6,880 bases of DNA, taken from NCBI GenBank assembly GCA_023423605.1, contig JAFAFF010000307.1:1-6880 (forward strand), given 5' to 3'. Made by a program: the position numbers and the translations under genes. Below are positions 1-6,006 of the stretch, one piece after another; the stretch's first letter is position 1, and every line of letters starts with the position of its first letter. The notes below the pieces were generated by a model that did no database searches, was not told where the DNA came from, and worked only from the letters and a program-made list of their open reading frames with translations. This DNA comes from Pseudomonadota bacterium. Lineage in GTDB: Bacteria; Pseudomonadota; Gammaproteobacteria; Xanthomonadales; Xanthomonadaceae.

Positions 1-596
1 GCAATGGCGCGGTAACGCTGCAGGACACCCCGTGCACCCAGGGCCGCCAGGAAGTGCGGCAGATGCAACGCCCGCAGGACCCACCGGTACGTAGCGCCAG
101 CACCGGCGACATCACGACGGCAAAGGCGCCCCCGGCGCAGGTCCAGCGCGAAATACGCCATGTCCATGTGGCACCCGCACTGCCCATGTACGAATGTGTC
201 ACCGATGAGGGCCGGCGTTACGTGAGCGACAGCAACGAAGGCAATCCACGCTGGGTGCCGCTGTGGACCCACGCCTGGTTGCCGGGGACCCCGCATCGAC
301 CGTGGAGGACCGGGGGCGGCCTGCCGCCGATCCGTCCGGAAGCCGATGGCCTGCGCCAGCCCGATCACCGACCACCGCCCGTGGCAGCGCATGGCGTGAG
401 CGTTCCGGCAGGAAACATCCTGGTACGCGACACCTGCCACGCCCTGCCCCAGCAGGAAGTCTGCGCCCGCCTGCGCGACCAGCGCTGGGAACTGGACCGT
501 CGTTACAACAGCGCCCTGCAGGGCGAGCGCACTGCGATCAGCCGCGAGCAGCGCGGCATCGATGCACGGCTCGACCAGGATTGCGGCGGTCGCTGA
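1..596 (+). CDS. DUF4124-like cysteine-containing exported protein, 3' part
   Basis: The gene is open at the left edge. The reading frame runs from base 3 to the TGA at 594-596, giving 197 visible residues. A GTG at 54 could be read as a start, but the frame continues upstream of it with sequence typical of the family (NGAVTLQDTPC), so the true start lies outside the window. Visible parts: the end of a first DUF4124-like module (V-T-L-Q-D-T-P-C, Cys at 33-35); a variable Pro/Arg-rich linker; a second module beginning YECVTDEGRRYVSD (Cys at 195-197); and a charged helical tail with VRDTC, EVC and a final DQDC. The architecture matches the next gene, which has a signal peptide, so export to the periplasm is inferred. 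DUF4124 has no established biochemical function. The stop is 21 bp from the next ATG. Confidence 0.8.
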   Translation, partial: NGAVTLQDTPCTQGRQEVRQMQRPQDPPVRSASTGDITTAKAPPAQVQREIRHVHVAPALPMYECVTDEGRRYVSDSNEGNPRWVPLWTHAWLPGTPHRPWRTGGGLPPIRPEADGLRQPDHRPPPVAAHGVSVPAGNILVRDTCHALPQQEVCARLRDQRWELDRRYNSALQGERTAISREQRGIDARLDQDCGGR

Positions 597-617
597 GCGG
601 CCCGCTACAATCGGGCC
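581..617 (+). promoter_or_regulatory. Putative promoter for a leaderless transcript, inside a perfect dyad
   Basis: TACAAT at 606-611 is a good sigma-70 -10 hexamer. Six bases (CGGGCC) separate it from the ATG at 618, so a start at the usual distance falls on the A of the ATG. A weak -35 candidate, TTGCGG at 581-586, lies 19 bases upstream, inside the last codons of the preceding gene. No Shine-Dalgarno sequence fits ahead of the ATG. The -10 lies in the 7-base centre of an inverted repeat: GGCCCG at 599-604 and CGGGCC at 612-617. Promoter placement is inferred; the hexamer and dyad are seen directly. Confidence 0.5.
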
Positions 618-1283
618 ATGAACCGTTCCTGCCTGCTGTTGCTGCTGGCCCTGGCCGCACCGGCGTCCGCCGATGACGCCGTGGTGTTCCGCTGTACCGC
701 CGCCGACGGCAAGGTCACGGTGCAGGATGCCCCCTGCCCCTCCGGCAGTGCACAGATCATCCAGCGGCGCGGCGCCTCGGCCACCTCCACGGTATCCACC
801 GCGCTGGGCGACACCGCGCCGGCCACCGCCGGCGTGCTCGACAGCAGCCTGCTGCCAGCGTTGCAGGCCGGTCCGGGTGAAGGCGCCGACAGCATCCTCG
901 ACAGCGACGTACTGCGCGCGCAGGCTGCGGCCAGCGCTGCCGATGCGCCGCCGAAGCCGCCGCTTCCCACCATCTTCCGCTGCATCGGCAATGACGGCAG
1001 TCACTACCTGCACGAGCGGGAGCCCGCCCCTGCACGCTGCGCACCACTGGCGCTGACAGGGCTCGGCGGCAGCAGCGCGCCAGGCAATGCCGCCAGCTGC
1101 GAAGTGGTGCGCGATACCTGCAGCGAACTTGCCGAGGAGCAACGCTGTGGCGCGTGGCAGCAGCACTTCCGCGATGCACGTGGGCGCGAACGCTTCGCCG
1201 CGCCGGAAACCCAGGCCGGCGCCACGGCCGAACGCGAACGGTTGCAGGCCGTGCTGCAGGCGAGCGACTGCCCGGTTCCCTGA
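618..1283 (+). CDS. DUF4124-like cysteine-rich secreted protein, paralogue of the upstream gene
   Basis: 221 residues. A Sec signal peptide covers residues 1-18 (MNRS, a Leu/Ala core, cleavage after ASA). Residues 23-50 form a DUF4124-like module (VFRCTAADGKVTVQDAPC), followed by a low-complexity Ala/Ser/Pro linker at about 52-117. A second module starts at 119 (IFRCIGNDGSHYL). A charged helical tail (about 160-218) carries VRDTC, QRC and a final SDC. The mature protein has eight cysteines (26, 40, 122, 141, 161, 168, 177, 218), enough for four disulfides, which fits a periplasmic location. It repeats the architecture of the gene ending at 596, so the two probably arose by tandem duplication. 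The ATG at 618 is chosen because it gives a clean signal peptide and sits at the predicted transcription start. It ends 28 bp from the convergent dehydrogenase gene, with no recognisable terminator between. The molecular function is unknown. Confidence 0.88.
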   Translation: MNRSCLLLLLALAAPASADDAVVFRCTAADGKVTVQDAPCPSGSAQIIQRRGASATSTVSTALGDTAPATAGVLDSSLLPALQAGPGEGADSILDSDVLRAQAAASAADAPPKPPLPTIFRCIGNDGSHYLHEREPAPARCAPLALTGLGGSSAPGNAASCEVVRDTCSELAEEQRCGAWQQHFRDARGRERFAAPETQAGATAERERLQAVLQASDCPVP

Positions 1284-1311
1284 GTGGGGCCACCATTGCG
1301 GCGCGGCCTGC

Positions 1312-2088
1312 TCAGAATCCGTAACGCAGGAATCCACCGTCCACGGCGATGCATTCGCCGGTGATGTAGCTGGCGGCGGGCAGGCACAGGAAGCCTACCG
1401 CCGAGGCGACTTCCTCCGGCTCGCCGATGCGCCGCATCGGCGTGCGGTCGATGACCTGTTCGTAGTAATCGACGTCCGACAGCGGACCGGATGTGCGCCG
1501 GGTACGGATGTACCACGGCGCCACCGAATTGACCCGGATTCCGTCTTCGGCCCATTCCACGGCAAGGTTGCGGGTCATCTGGTGCATGGCGGCCTTGGTC
1601 ATGCCGTAGACCGCGCCGCTGCGCACGTGGGTGAGGCCGGATACGCTGCCGACGTTGACGATGGCCGACGCCGCATGGCGGGTGAGCAGCGGATGCGCGT
1701 AGCGCGACAGTTCGAAGGCCGAGAACAGGTTGGTCTCGAAGATGCTGCGCCATTCCTCTTCGGTGTAATCGATGGCCGGACGGGTGATGTTGCCACCGGC
1801 GTTGTTGACCAGCACGTGCAGGCCGTCGGCGTGGTCTTCCACCCAGTCCAGTATCTGCCGACGGTCTTCATCGTCGGACACATCGGCGGCCAGGGCGTGG
1901 ATGGCCTGCGCGGGGTATTCGTCGGCCAGCTCATCGCGGGCGGTTTCCAGCGCATCGATATCGCGGCCAACGATCATCAGGTCCGCACCGAAGCCGAGCA
2001 GCTCGCGGGCGATCGCCAGGCCGATGCCGGCGCTGGCACCGGTGATGAGTGCGGTCTGTCCATCCAGCCGCCAACGCTGCGCAGTCAC
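1312..2088 (-). CDS. Tropinone-reductase-like SDR family NAD(P)-dependent oxidoreductase
   Basis: 258 residues, the full length of a classical short-chain dehydrogenase. It is a cytoplasmic Rossmann-fold enzyme that interconverts carbonyl and alcohol groups. Visible signatures: the cofactor loop TGASAGIG at 16-23; Arg42 after strand 2 (VGRD), which favours NADP(H); D69-V70; NNAG at 95-98; and the catalytic set Asn120, Ser148, Tyr161 and Lys165 (YGMTK). The C-terminal half ([17 protein letters not shown], then PAASYITGE and VDGGF) strongly resembles plant and bacterial tropinone-reductase-like SDRs. The substrate cannot be read from sequence, and bacterial members are rarely tropinone reductases. 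The start is GTG, with GGAGAG six bases upstream and an in-frame TGA two codons upstream, so no longer reading is possible. It converges with the DUF4124-like pair and is divergent from the small lipoprotein gene. Confidence 0.93.
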   Translation of the reverse strand: MTAQRWRLDGQTALITGASAGIGLAIARELLGFGADLMIVGRDIDALETARDELADEYPAQAIHALAADVSDDEDRRQILDWVEDHADGLHVLVNNAGGNITRPAIDYTEEEWRSIFETNLFSAFELSRYAHPLLTRHAASAIVNVGSVSGLTHVRSGAVYGMTKAAMHQMTRNLAVEWAEDGIRVNSVAPWYIRTRRTSGPLSDVDYYEQVIDRTPMRRIGEPEEVASAVGFLCLPAASYITGECIAVDGGFLRYGF

Positions 2089-2094
2089 GTATCA

Positions 2095-2114
2095 CTCTCC
2101 GTATCGGGCTACGG
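2095..2114 (-). promoter_or_regulatory. Shine-Dalgarno of the SDR gene, overlapping a small leader hairpin
   Basis: On the minus strand GGAGAG (plus positions 2095-2100) lies six bases before the GTG at 2088 and supports that start. Its first two G residues form the 3' end of a 5-bp stem: CCGTA (2110-2114 read on the minus strand) pairs with TACGG (2099-2103) around a 6-base loop. The hairpin could partly hide the ribosome site. Any regulatory role is inference. Confidence 0.5.
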
Positions 2115-2200
2115 CCCTTGAACCGGTCCACAGGATAACGCCCCGCCGCCGACGCGACAGGCACGCCTGCTGGTGCGACACTGCGCACATCATCCGCGCC

Positions 2201-2211
2201 GGAGATGCCCC
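2201..2211 (+). promoter_or_regulatory. Ribosome binding site of the small lipoprotein gene
   Basis: GGAG at 2201-2204 is seven bases ahead of the ATG at 2212. It is the main evidence, with the lipobox, that the short frame is translated from this ATG. Confidence 0.65.
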
Positions 2212-2349
2212 ATGAAGAAGATCATGACCGCGATGGCCACCGTTGCCACCCTGGCCCTGCTGGCCGCCTGCCAGCGCCCCCCGGCGCCCGCACAGGACAA
2301 ACCACCGGAACCGCAGGCCACCAGCAAAAAGGGGGACGGAGGCGGTTAA
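2212..2349 (+). CDS. Small predicted lipoprotein, 45 residues
   Basis: A short frame from ATG at 2212 to TAA at 2347-2349. The N-terminus is a lipoprotein signal: MKK, a hydrophobic stretch (residues 7-18) and the lipobox L-A-A-C with the lipidated Cys at residue 20. Mature sequence would be only 26 residues: a Pro/Ala-rich tether (QRPPAPAQDKPPEPQATS) and a tail KKGDGGG. There is no Asp at position +2 after Cys, so transfer to the outer membrane would be expected. In size and layout it resembles the tiny entericidin-like or orphan lipoproteins of Proteobacteria, but no specific family is recognised. The last seven codons and the stop lie in the left arm of the bidirectional terminator at 2326-2379, so the tail is probably a by-product of that element. 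It is divergent from the SDR gene (123 bp between starts) and convergent with sppA. No convincing promoter was found in that gap. Confidence 0.72.
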   Translation: MKKIMTAMATVATLALLAACQRPPAPAQDKPPEPQATSKKGDGGG

Positions 2350-2379
2350 TTCGAAATAACCACCTCCGTCCCCTTTTTT
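2326..2379. terminator. Bidirectional Rho-independent terminator, 23-bp inverted repeat
   Basis: Left arm 2326-2348 and right arm 2357-2379 are complementary at all but two positions (one G-T wobble, 2331/2374, and one C-A mismatch, 2343/2362), with the 8-base loop ATTCGAAA. The core is GGGGACGGAGG / CCTCCGTCCCC. The arm ends give a six-T run on the plus strand (2374-2379) and a five-T run on the minus strand (complement of 2326-2330), so the hairpin can end both convergent transcripts. The left arm is also the end of the lipoprotein frame, and the outermost base at 2379 is the last base of the sppA stop codon. From memory, GGGGACGGAGG-type hairpins recur in Xanthomonas and Stenotrophomonas genomes; this was not checked. 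Confidence 0.9.
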
Positions 2380-4304
2380 CAGAAGCCGCAGAAGCAGTAG
2401 GCCAGCGCCTTCACCGGCGTGCCGTTGCCCTGCTCGCGCACGGCGTTTTCCACGAAGCGCAGCTGCGTGTCCACTTCCGGCATGGCCCGTGCCAGCACCA
2501 TGCGGCCCACGCCGGATTCGGCCAGCATCCAGCCACCTGCGCGGCTGCCGGCGAATCCGCTGACGAACTGCGCGAACGGGCTGGCGGCCTTTTCGATATA
2601 GCGCACGCGGTACTTGTCGTTGGCACCAAGCCTGGCGCGGCCCGCCGCGTCGGCCACGGCATCCTTCAGGCCACCGAAGGCATCCACCAGGCCGCGCTCC
2701 TTGGCCTGCGCACCGCTCCACACACGGCCGCGGGCAACTTCATCGACCGCTTCCACGGGCTTCTGGCGGGCCTCGGCCACGCGACCGGTGAAATCCGCAT
2801 ATCCCTTGTTGATCACCGACTGGATCACCTGGCCCACCGCCGGATCCAGCGGCCGGGTCATGTCGAACGCGCCCGCGAAACGGGTGGTGCCCACGCCATC
2901 GGTATGCACGCCGATCCGGTCCAGCGCGCGCGCCACGTTCGGCACCATGCCGAAGATGCCGATCGAGCCGGTGATGGTCGAGGCATCGGCATAGATGCGG
3001 TCGGCATTCATGCTGATCCAGTAACCGCCGGAAGCGGCCAGGTCACCCATCGATACCACCACCGGCTTGCCGGCCGCCTGCAGCGCCACCACTTCACGAC
3101 GGATCTGTTCGGAAGCGAATACTTCACCGCCCGGCGAGTTCACCCGCAACACCACGGCCTTGACGTCGTTGTCGTCGCGCGCCTCGCGCAGCAATGCCGA
3201 GGTGGACTCGCCACCGATGCGCCCGGCCGGCAGATCGCCGCCGCTGATTTCGCCCGACGCCACCACCACCGCCACCTGCGGCCGCGTATCCACCGGATTG
3301 CGACGTGCGTCCAGCTGGGCCAGGTACGCACCCAGGTCGATGCTGCGGAAGCCGCCATCGGCATCGGCGTCGGCGACGCCGCGCTCGGCCATCAGGGTCT
3401 CGAACTCTTCGCGGGTCTTCAGCGCAGTGACCAGCTTCTGCTGCAGCGCGAAGCGTGCCAGGTCGCCACCGGCGGCGGCTACGCCTTCCGGCAGCGTGTC
3501 GATGCCCGCCGCGAGCTGACCGGGATCCAGCCGCCGTGCCTTGGCGATATCGCCCAGGTAGCGCTGCCACACGTCGTTCATCCAGTACAGATCGGCTTCC
3601 TTGGCCTGCGGCGAAGCAGCGTCGAGCACGTACGGCTCGGCCGCGGACTTGTATTCGCCCACCTTGAACAGGTGCACGTCCACGCCCAGCTTGTCCTGCA
3701 GGCCGGTGCGGAAATACTGGCGGTAACGGCCGAGGCCTTCCAGCAGCACGCCGCCCATCGGATCCAGGTAGATCTCGTCGGCCTGTGCGGCCAGCAGGTA
3801 TTGCGACTGCCCCATGCTTTCGCTGTAGGCAACCAGCTGCTTGCCCGATGCCCGCAGCTGCTGCAGGGCGCCGGCCACCTCGCGCAGGGAGGCGAAACCG
3901 GACGGCTGCAGCTTGTCCAGTTCCAGCACCACGCGTTCGATCTTCGCATCATCGCGCGCGGCGTCGATGGCACGGATCAGGTCGCGCAGCTGGATTTCTT
4001 CGGCGCCCTTGTCGCCCATCGCCCTGGCAACCGCGCGGCTCACCGGGTCGGCGCTGAACTGTTCCACCAGCCGGCCTTCCGGCGCGATCACCAGCGTGGT
4101 GCGGTCCTGCACGGCCTTGCTGGCACCGGCGCCCATGCCGGCAGCCACCACCAGCGCGATCAGGATGAAGAACAGCAGGCCGAAAAACAGCAGGTTGAGG
4201 ATCAACCGGCGGGTGAAATTCATCACGTCCCACAGGCCGACGAAGAAGGCGGCGAAGGGATTGCGGCGTGCCGGAGGCAACGGCGGTGGCACGGTGTGGT
4301 TCAT
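2379..4304 (-). CDS. sppA: Signal peptide peptidase SppA, 67K type
   Basis: 641 residues, close to the 618 of E. coli SppA. This inner-membrane serine protease cuts signal peptides left after secretion, using a Ser-Lys dyad in the periplasm. One N-terminal membrane segment lies at about residues 33-55 (LILNLLFFGLLFF). Two tandem S49 domains follow: about 70-330 and 343-610. The general-base lysine is Lys219 (VGEYKSAAEPY) in the first domain and the nucleophile is Ser425 (DLAASGGYW) in the second, matching E. coli Lys209 and Ser409. VNSPGG at 388-393 corresponds to the conserved oxyanion-region motif, and ITGSIGIFG lies at 444-452. All catalytic parts are present, so the gene looks functional. 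The ATG has GGAG (plus 4311-4314) six bases upstream. The C-terminus ends in CFCGF and its stop touches the terminator stem. It lies 119 bp downstream of the MATE gene and could be transcribed from there or from its own weak promoter. Confidence 0.96.
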   Translation of the reverse strand: MNHTVPPPLPPARRNPFAAFFVGLWDVMNFTRRLILNLLFFGLLFFILIALVVAAGMGAGASKAVQDRTTLVIAPEGRLVEQFSADPVSRAVARAMGDKGAEEIQLRDLIRAIDAARDDAKIERVVLELDKLQPSGFASLREVAGALQQLRASGKQLVAYSESMGQSQYLLAAQADEIYLDPMGGVLLEGLGRYRQYFRTGLQDKLGVDVHLFKVGEYKSAAEPYVLDAASPQAKEADLYWMNDVWQRYLGDIAKARRLDPGQLAAGIDTLPEGVAAAGGDLARFALQQKLVTALKTREEFETLMAERGVADADADGGFRSIDLGAYLAQLDARRNPVDTRPQVAVVVASGEISGGDLPAGRIGGESTSALLREARDDNDVKAVVLRVNSPGGEVFASEQIRREVVALQAAGKPVVVSMGDLAASGGYWISMNADRIYADASTITGSIGIFGMVPNVARALDRIGVHTDGVGTTRFAGAFDMTRPLDPAVGQVIQSVINKGYADFTGRVAEARQKPVEAVDEVARGRVWSGAQAKERGLVDAFGGLKDAVADAAGRARLGANDKYRVRYIEKAASPFAQFVSGFAGSRAGGWMLAESGVGRMVLARAMPEVDTQLRFVENAVREQGNGTPVKALAYCFCGF

Positions 4305-4339
4305 GGGGAACTCCGGTTGGCAGGTTGCCGTGGATCAAG

Positions 4340-4352
4340 CAGGATCAGCATA
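4340..4352 (-). promoter_or_regulatory. sppA: Possible -10 element ahead of sppA
   Basis: On the minus strand TATGCT (plus 4347-4352) resembles a sigma-70 -10 hexamer, with a start expected near 4340 and a leader of about 35 bases carrying the sppA Shine-Dalgarno. No good -35 sits at the right distance, so this is weak. The 119-bp gap would otherwise be unexplained between genes that could share a transcript. Confidence 0.25.
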
Positions 4353-4423
4353 GCGGTTGCGTCGACGCGCGGCATCGGACACAAGTAAGGGCCCGGGCGT
4401 GACGCGACGCTCACATCAAGGGT

Positions 4424-5788
4424 TCAGGACAGCGCGGACTGCCCGACCCGCGCACTGCTGCGCTTCAGCCGCCACCCCATCAGGATGGCAGCGGCGGTCA
4501 GCCCGACGATCAGTCCGATCCACATGCCCTGCGGCCCCATGCCCAGCCCCAGACCGAGCCCGGCACCCAGCGGCATGCCAAGCCCCCAGTACGCGAACAT
4601 GGCGATGAACATCGGCACGCGGGTGTCCTTGAGGCCACGCAGCGCGCCAGCCGACAGCACCTGGATGCCATCCGGGAACTGGAAGGCGGCGGCGTACAGC
4701 AGCAGGGTGGAGGCCAGTGCGGCCACCGCGACATCGTTGGTATACACGCCGACGATGGCATCGTGGCCGGTGAACAGCACCAGCGCCGACAGCGCCTGCG
4801 TCGCCATGATGATGGCGTAGCCCGCCCACGCGGCCCGGCGTACGCCGAAACCATCACCGCGCCCGACCGAATGTCCCACGCGCACGGTGGTCGCCTCGGC
4901 CACGCCCATCGGGATCATGAAACACAGCTGTGCCACGTTGATCGCGATCTGGTGCGCGGCCGCTTCATGCGCTCCCAGGCGACCAATCAGCAGGGCCGTG
5001 ACAATGAACAGACCGCCCTCCATCAGCACCGTGATGCCGATCGGCAGGCCGGTCCGCAGCAGATCGCGGATGGCCGCCCAGCGTGGCCCTTCGAAATGCG
5101 AGAACAGCTGCAGGTGCGCGAAGCGTCGGGTTTTCCATAGATAGGCCGCGAAGGCGATCACCTGCAGCCACATCATCACCGCCGAAGCGATGCCCAGGCC
5201 TTCGGCCCCCATTTCCGGAAAGCCGAGCCTGCCGTTGGCCAGCACATAGCCCATCGGCGCCAGCACCAGCAGGCCACCGAAGCCGATCAGCATGGTCGGC
5301 AGGGTCCAGTGCATGCCTTCGCTGAGATACCGCATGCAGAAGTACAGCGTCAGCGCGGGCCCTCCCCAGCGCACCGCATGCAGGAAAGCGGTGGCGCCCG
5401 GCACGATGTCCGGCGCGATGCCGAAGGCCGGCAGCAGCGGCGGCACCACGCTGAGGAAGGTGAACATGACCAGCCCGAGGCCCAGCGCCAGCCACAAGGC
5501 CTGGCGGAACAACGGTCCGATCTCGCGTTCGCGGCCGGCACCGTGCAGCTGCGATACCGAGGCGGTGAGCGAGATCAGGGTGCCGATCGGGATCAGCAGC
5601 GGCAGCCACAGCAGCGCAGTGCCGATGGTGACCGCGGCAAGCGTGTGGGTGCCGTGGTGGCCGGCGATGACGTTGTCGACGAAGGAGATCAGGCCGGTGG
5701 AGACATGGCCCAGCACAAGCGGCAGCGCGAGCAGGCCGGTGGCGCGCACTTCCTTGCCGAAGCGCGGCGCGGGGGAGGCAATGGACAT
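4424..5788 (-). CDS. norM: NorM-type MATE family multidrug efflux transporter
   Basis: 454 residues with about twelve predicted membrane segments in two six-helix halves, the standard MATE size and layout. It is an inner-membrane antiporter that exports cationic drugs and dyes using a Na+ or H+ gradient. The acidic residues important in Vibrio cholerae NorM (Asp36, Glu255, Asp371) have direct counterparts: Asp38 (ISFVDNVIAG, helix 1), Glu258 (VLMEGGLF, helix 7) and Asp373 (FPDGIQV, helix 10). The family stretch GALRGLKDTRVP is at 381-392. These place it in the NorM branch rather than the DinF or eukaryotic-like branches; the actual substrates are unknown. The ATG at 5788 is the only ATG in a frame closed upstream by a TAG, but it has no clear Shine-Dalgarno. 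A possible -10, TAAGAT, lies about 60 bases upstream. It precedes sppA in the same direction with no clear terminator between. Confidence 0.94.
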   Translation of the reverse strand: MSIASPAPRFGKEVRATGLLALPLVLGHVSTGLISFVDNVIAGHHGTHTLAAVTIGTALLWLPLLIPIGTLISLTASVSQLHGAGREREIGPLFRQALWLALGLGLVMFTFLSVVPPLLPAFGIAPDIVPGATAFLHAVRWGGPALTLYFCMRYLSEGMHWTLPTMLIGFGGLLVLAPMGYVLANGRLGFPEMGAEGLGIASAVMMWLQVIAFAAYLWKTRRFAHLQLFSHFEGPRWAAIRDLLRTGLPIGITVLMEGGLFIVTALLIGRLGAHEAAAHQIAINVAQLCFMIPMGVAEATTVRVGHSVGRGDGFGVRRAAWAGYAIIMATQALSALVLFTGHDAIVGVYTNDVAVAALASTLLLYAAAFQFPDGIQVLSAGALRGLKDTRVPMFIAMFAYWGLGMPLGAGLGLGLGMGPQGMWIGLIVGLTAAAILMGWRLKRSSARVGQSALS

Positions 5789-5843
5789 GATGCTACGGAC
5801 GGCAACTGCGGCTGCGCGCGAAGGGCACAGGCACCGGGTTGCG

Positions 5844-5856
5844 GGCGCCTATCTTA
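5844..5856 (-). promoter_or_regulatory. norM: Possible -10 element ahead of the MATE gene
   Basis: On the minus strand TAAGAT, preceded by GG, lies at plus 5851-5856. A start near 5844 would give a leader of about 56 bases. The -35 region is poor (TGGGTT at the expected distance), so support is limited to a fair -10 in an otherwise very GC-rich gap. Confidence 0.3.
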
Positions 5857-5918
5857 CCTGACGCGGAAGCGGGAACCCATGCGCAGACCGATCATCCATC
5901 TGTCTCGAAGGCGCCTGA

Positions 5919-5937
5919 TGCCGGGCTTCGCCCGGCA
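5919..5937. repeat. REP-like hairpin 1 (perfect 8-bp stem)
   Basis: TGCCGGGC (5919-5926) and GCCCGGCA (5930-5937) are perfectly complementary around a TTC loop. CCTG (5914-5917) and CAGG (5940-5943) can extend the stem across a small internal loop. There is no T run, so it is a REP-like palindrome or a structure protecting mRNA 3' ends rather than a classical terminator. It lies downstream of the DUF3106-like gene and shares its stem with the hairpin at 5956-5974. It resembles the SMAG elements described in S. maltophilia, but the diagnostic GTAG head is absent. Confidence 0.6.
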
Positions 5938-5955
5938 GCCAGGAATGCCACGCAG

Positions 5956-5974
5956 TGCCGGGCTCTGCTCGGCA
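5956..5974. repeat. REP-like hairpin 2 (imperfect copy of hairpin 1)
   Basis: TGCCGGGC (5956-5963) faces GCTCGGCA (5967-5974) around a TCT loop, with one G-T wobble in the stem. The left arm is identical to that of the hairpin at 5919-5937, and 18 bases separate the two. It is preceded by GCAG, one base from the GTAG head of S. maltophilia REPs. It lies 32 bases beyond the stop of the DUF3106-like gene. Confidence 0.55.
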
Positions 5975-6006
5975 GGCCAGCACGGCAGATGACCGCCGTT
6001 CCGGCG

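Noticed and set aside
1284..1311. Possible terminator between the convergent DUF4124-like and SDR genes
   Set aside because: Only a GTGG/CCAC pair with a 2-base loop and scattered GGCC repeats are present, with no T run on either strand.
1087..2121. Open frame of 344 codons on the plus strand across the SDR gene
   Set aside because: It is antisense to a clear SDR and overlaps the end of the DUF4124-like gene in another frame. It has no signal, domain or ribosome site.
2205..4388. Open frame of 727 codons on the plus strand across all of sppA
   Set aside because: It is antisense to a gene with complete SppA catalytic motifs. Its translation is rich in His, Gln, Arg and Gly with no recognisable domain, as expected from the complementary strand of GC-rich coding DNA.
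4389..4420. Palindromic GCCCGGGC and an imperfect GTGA/TCAC repeat after the MATE stop, as a terminator
   Set aside because: The stems are short or interrupted and no T run follows on the minus strand.
5309..5992. Plus-strand frame spanning the MATE 5' end and the following gap
   Set aside because: Its composition (Gln, Arg, Gly, Asp and His rich) is that of an antisense shadow, and it runs through the two hairpins without any domain.
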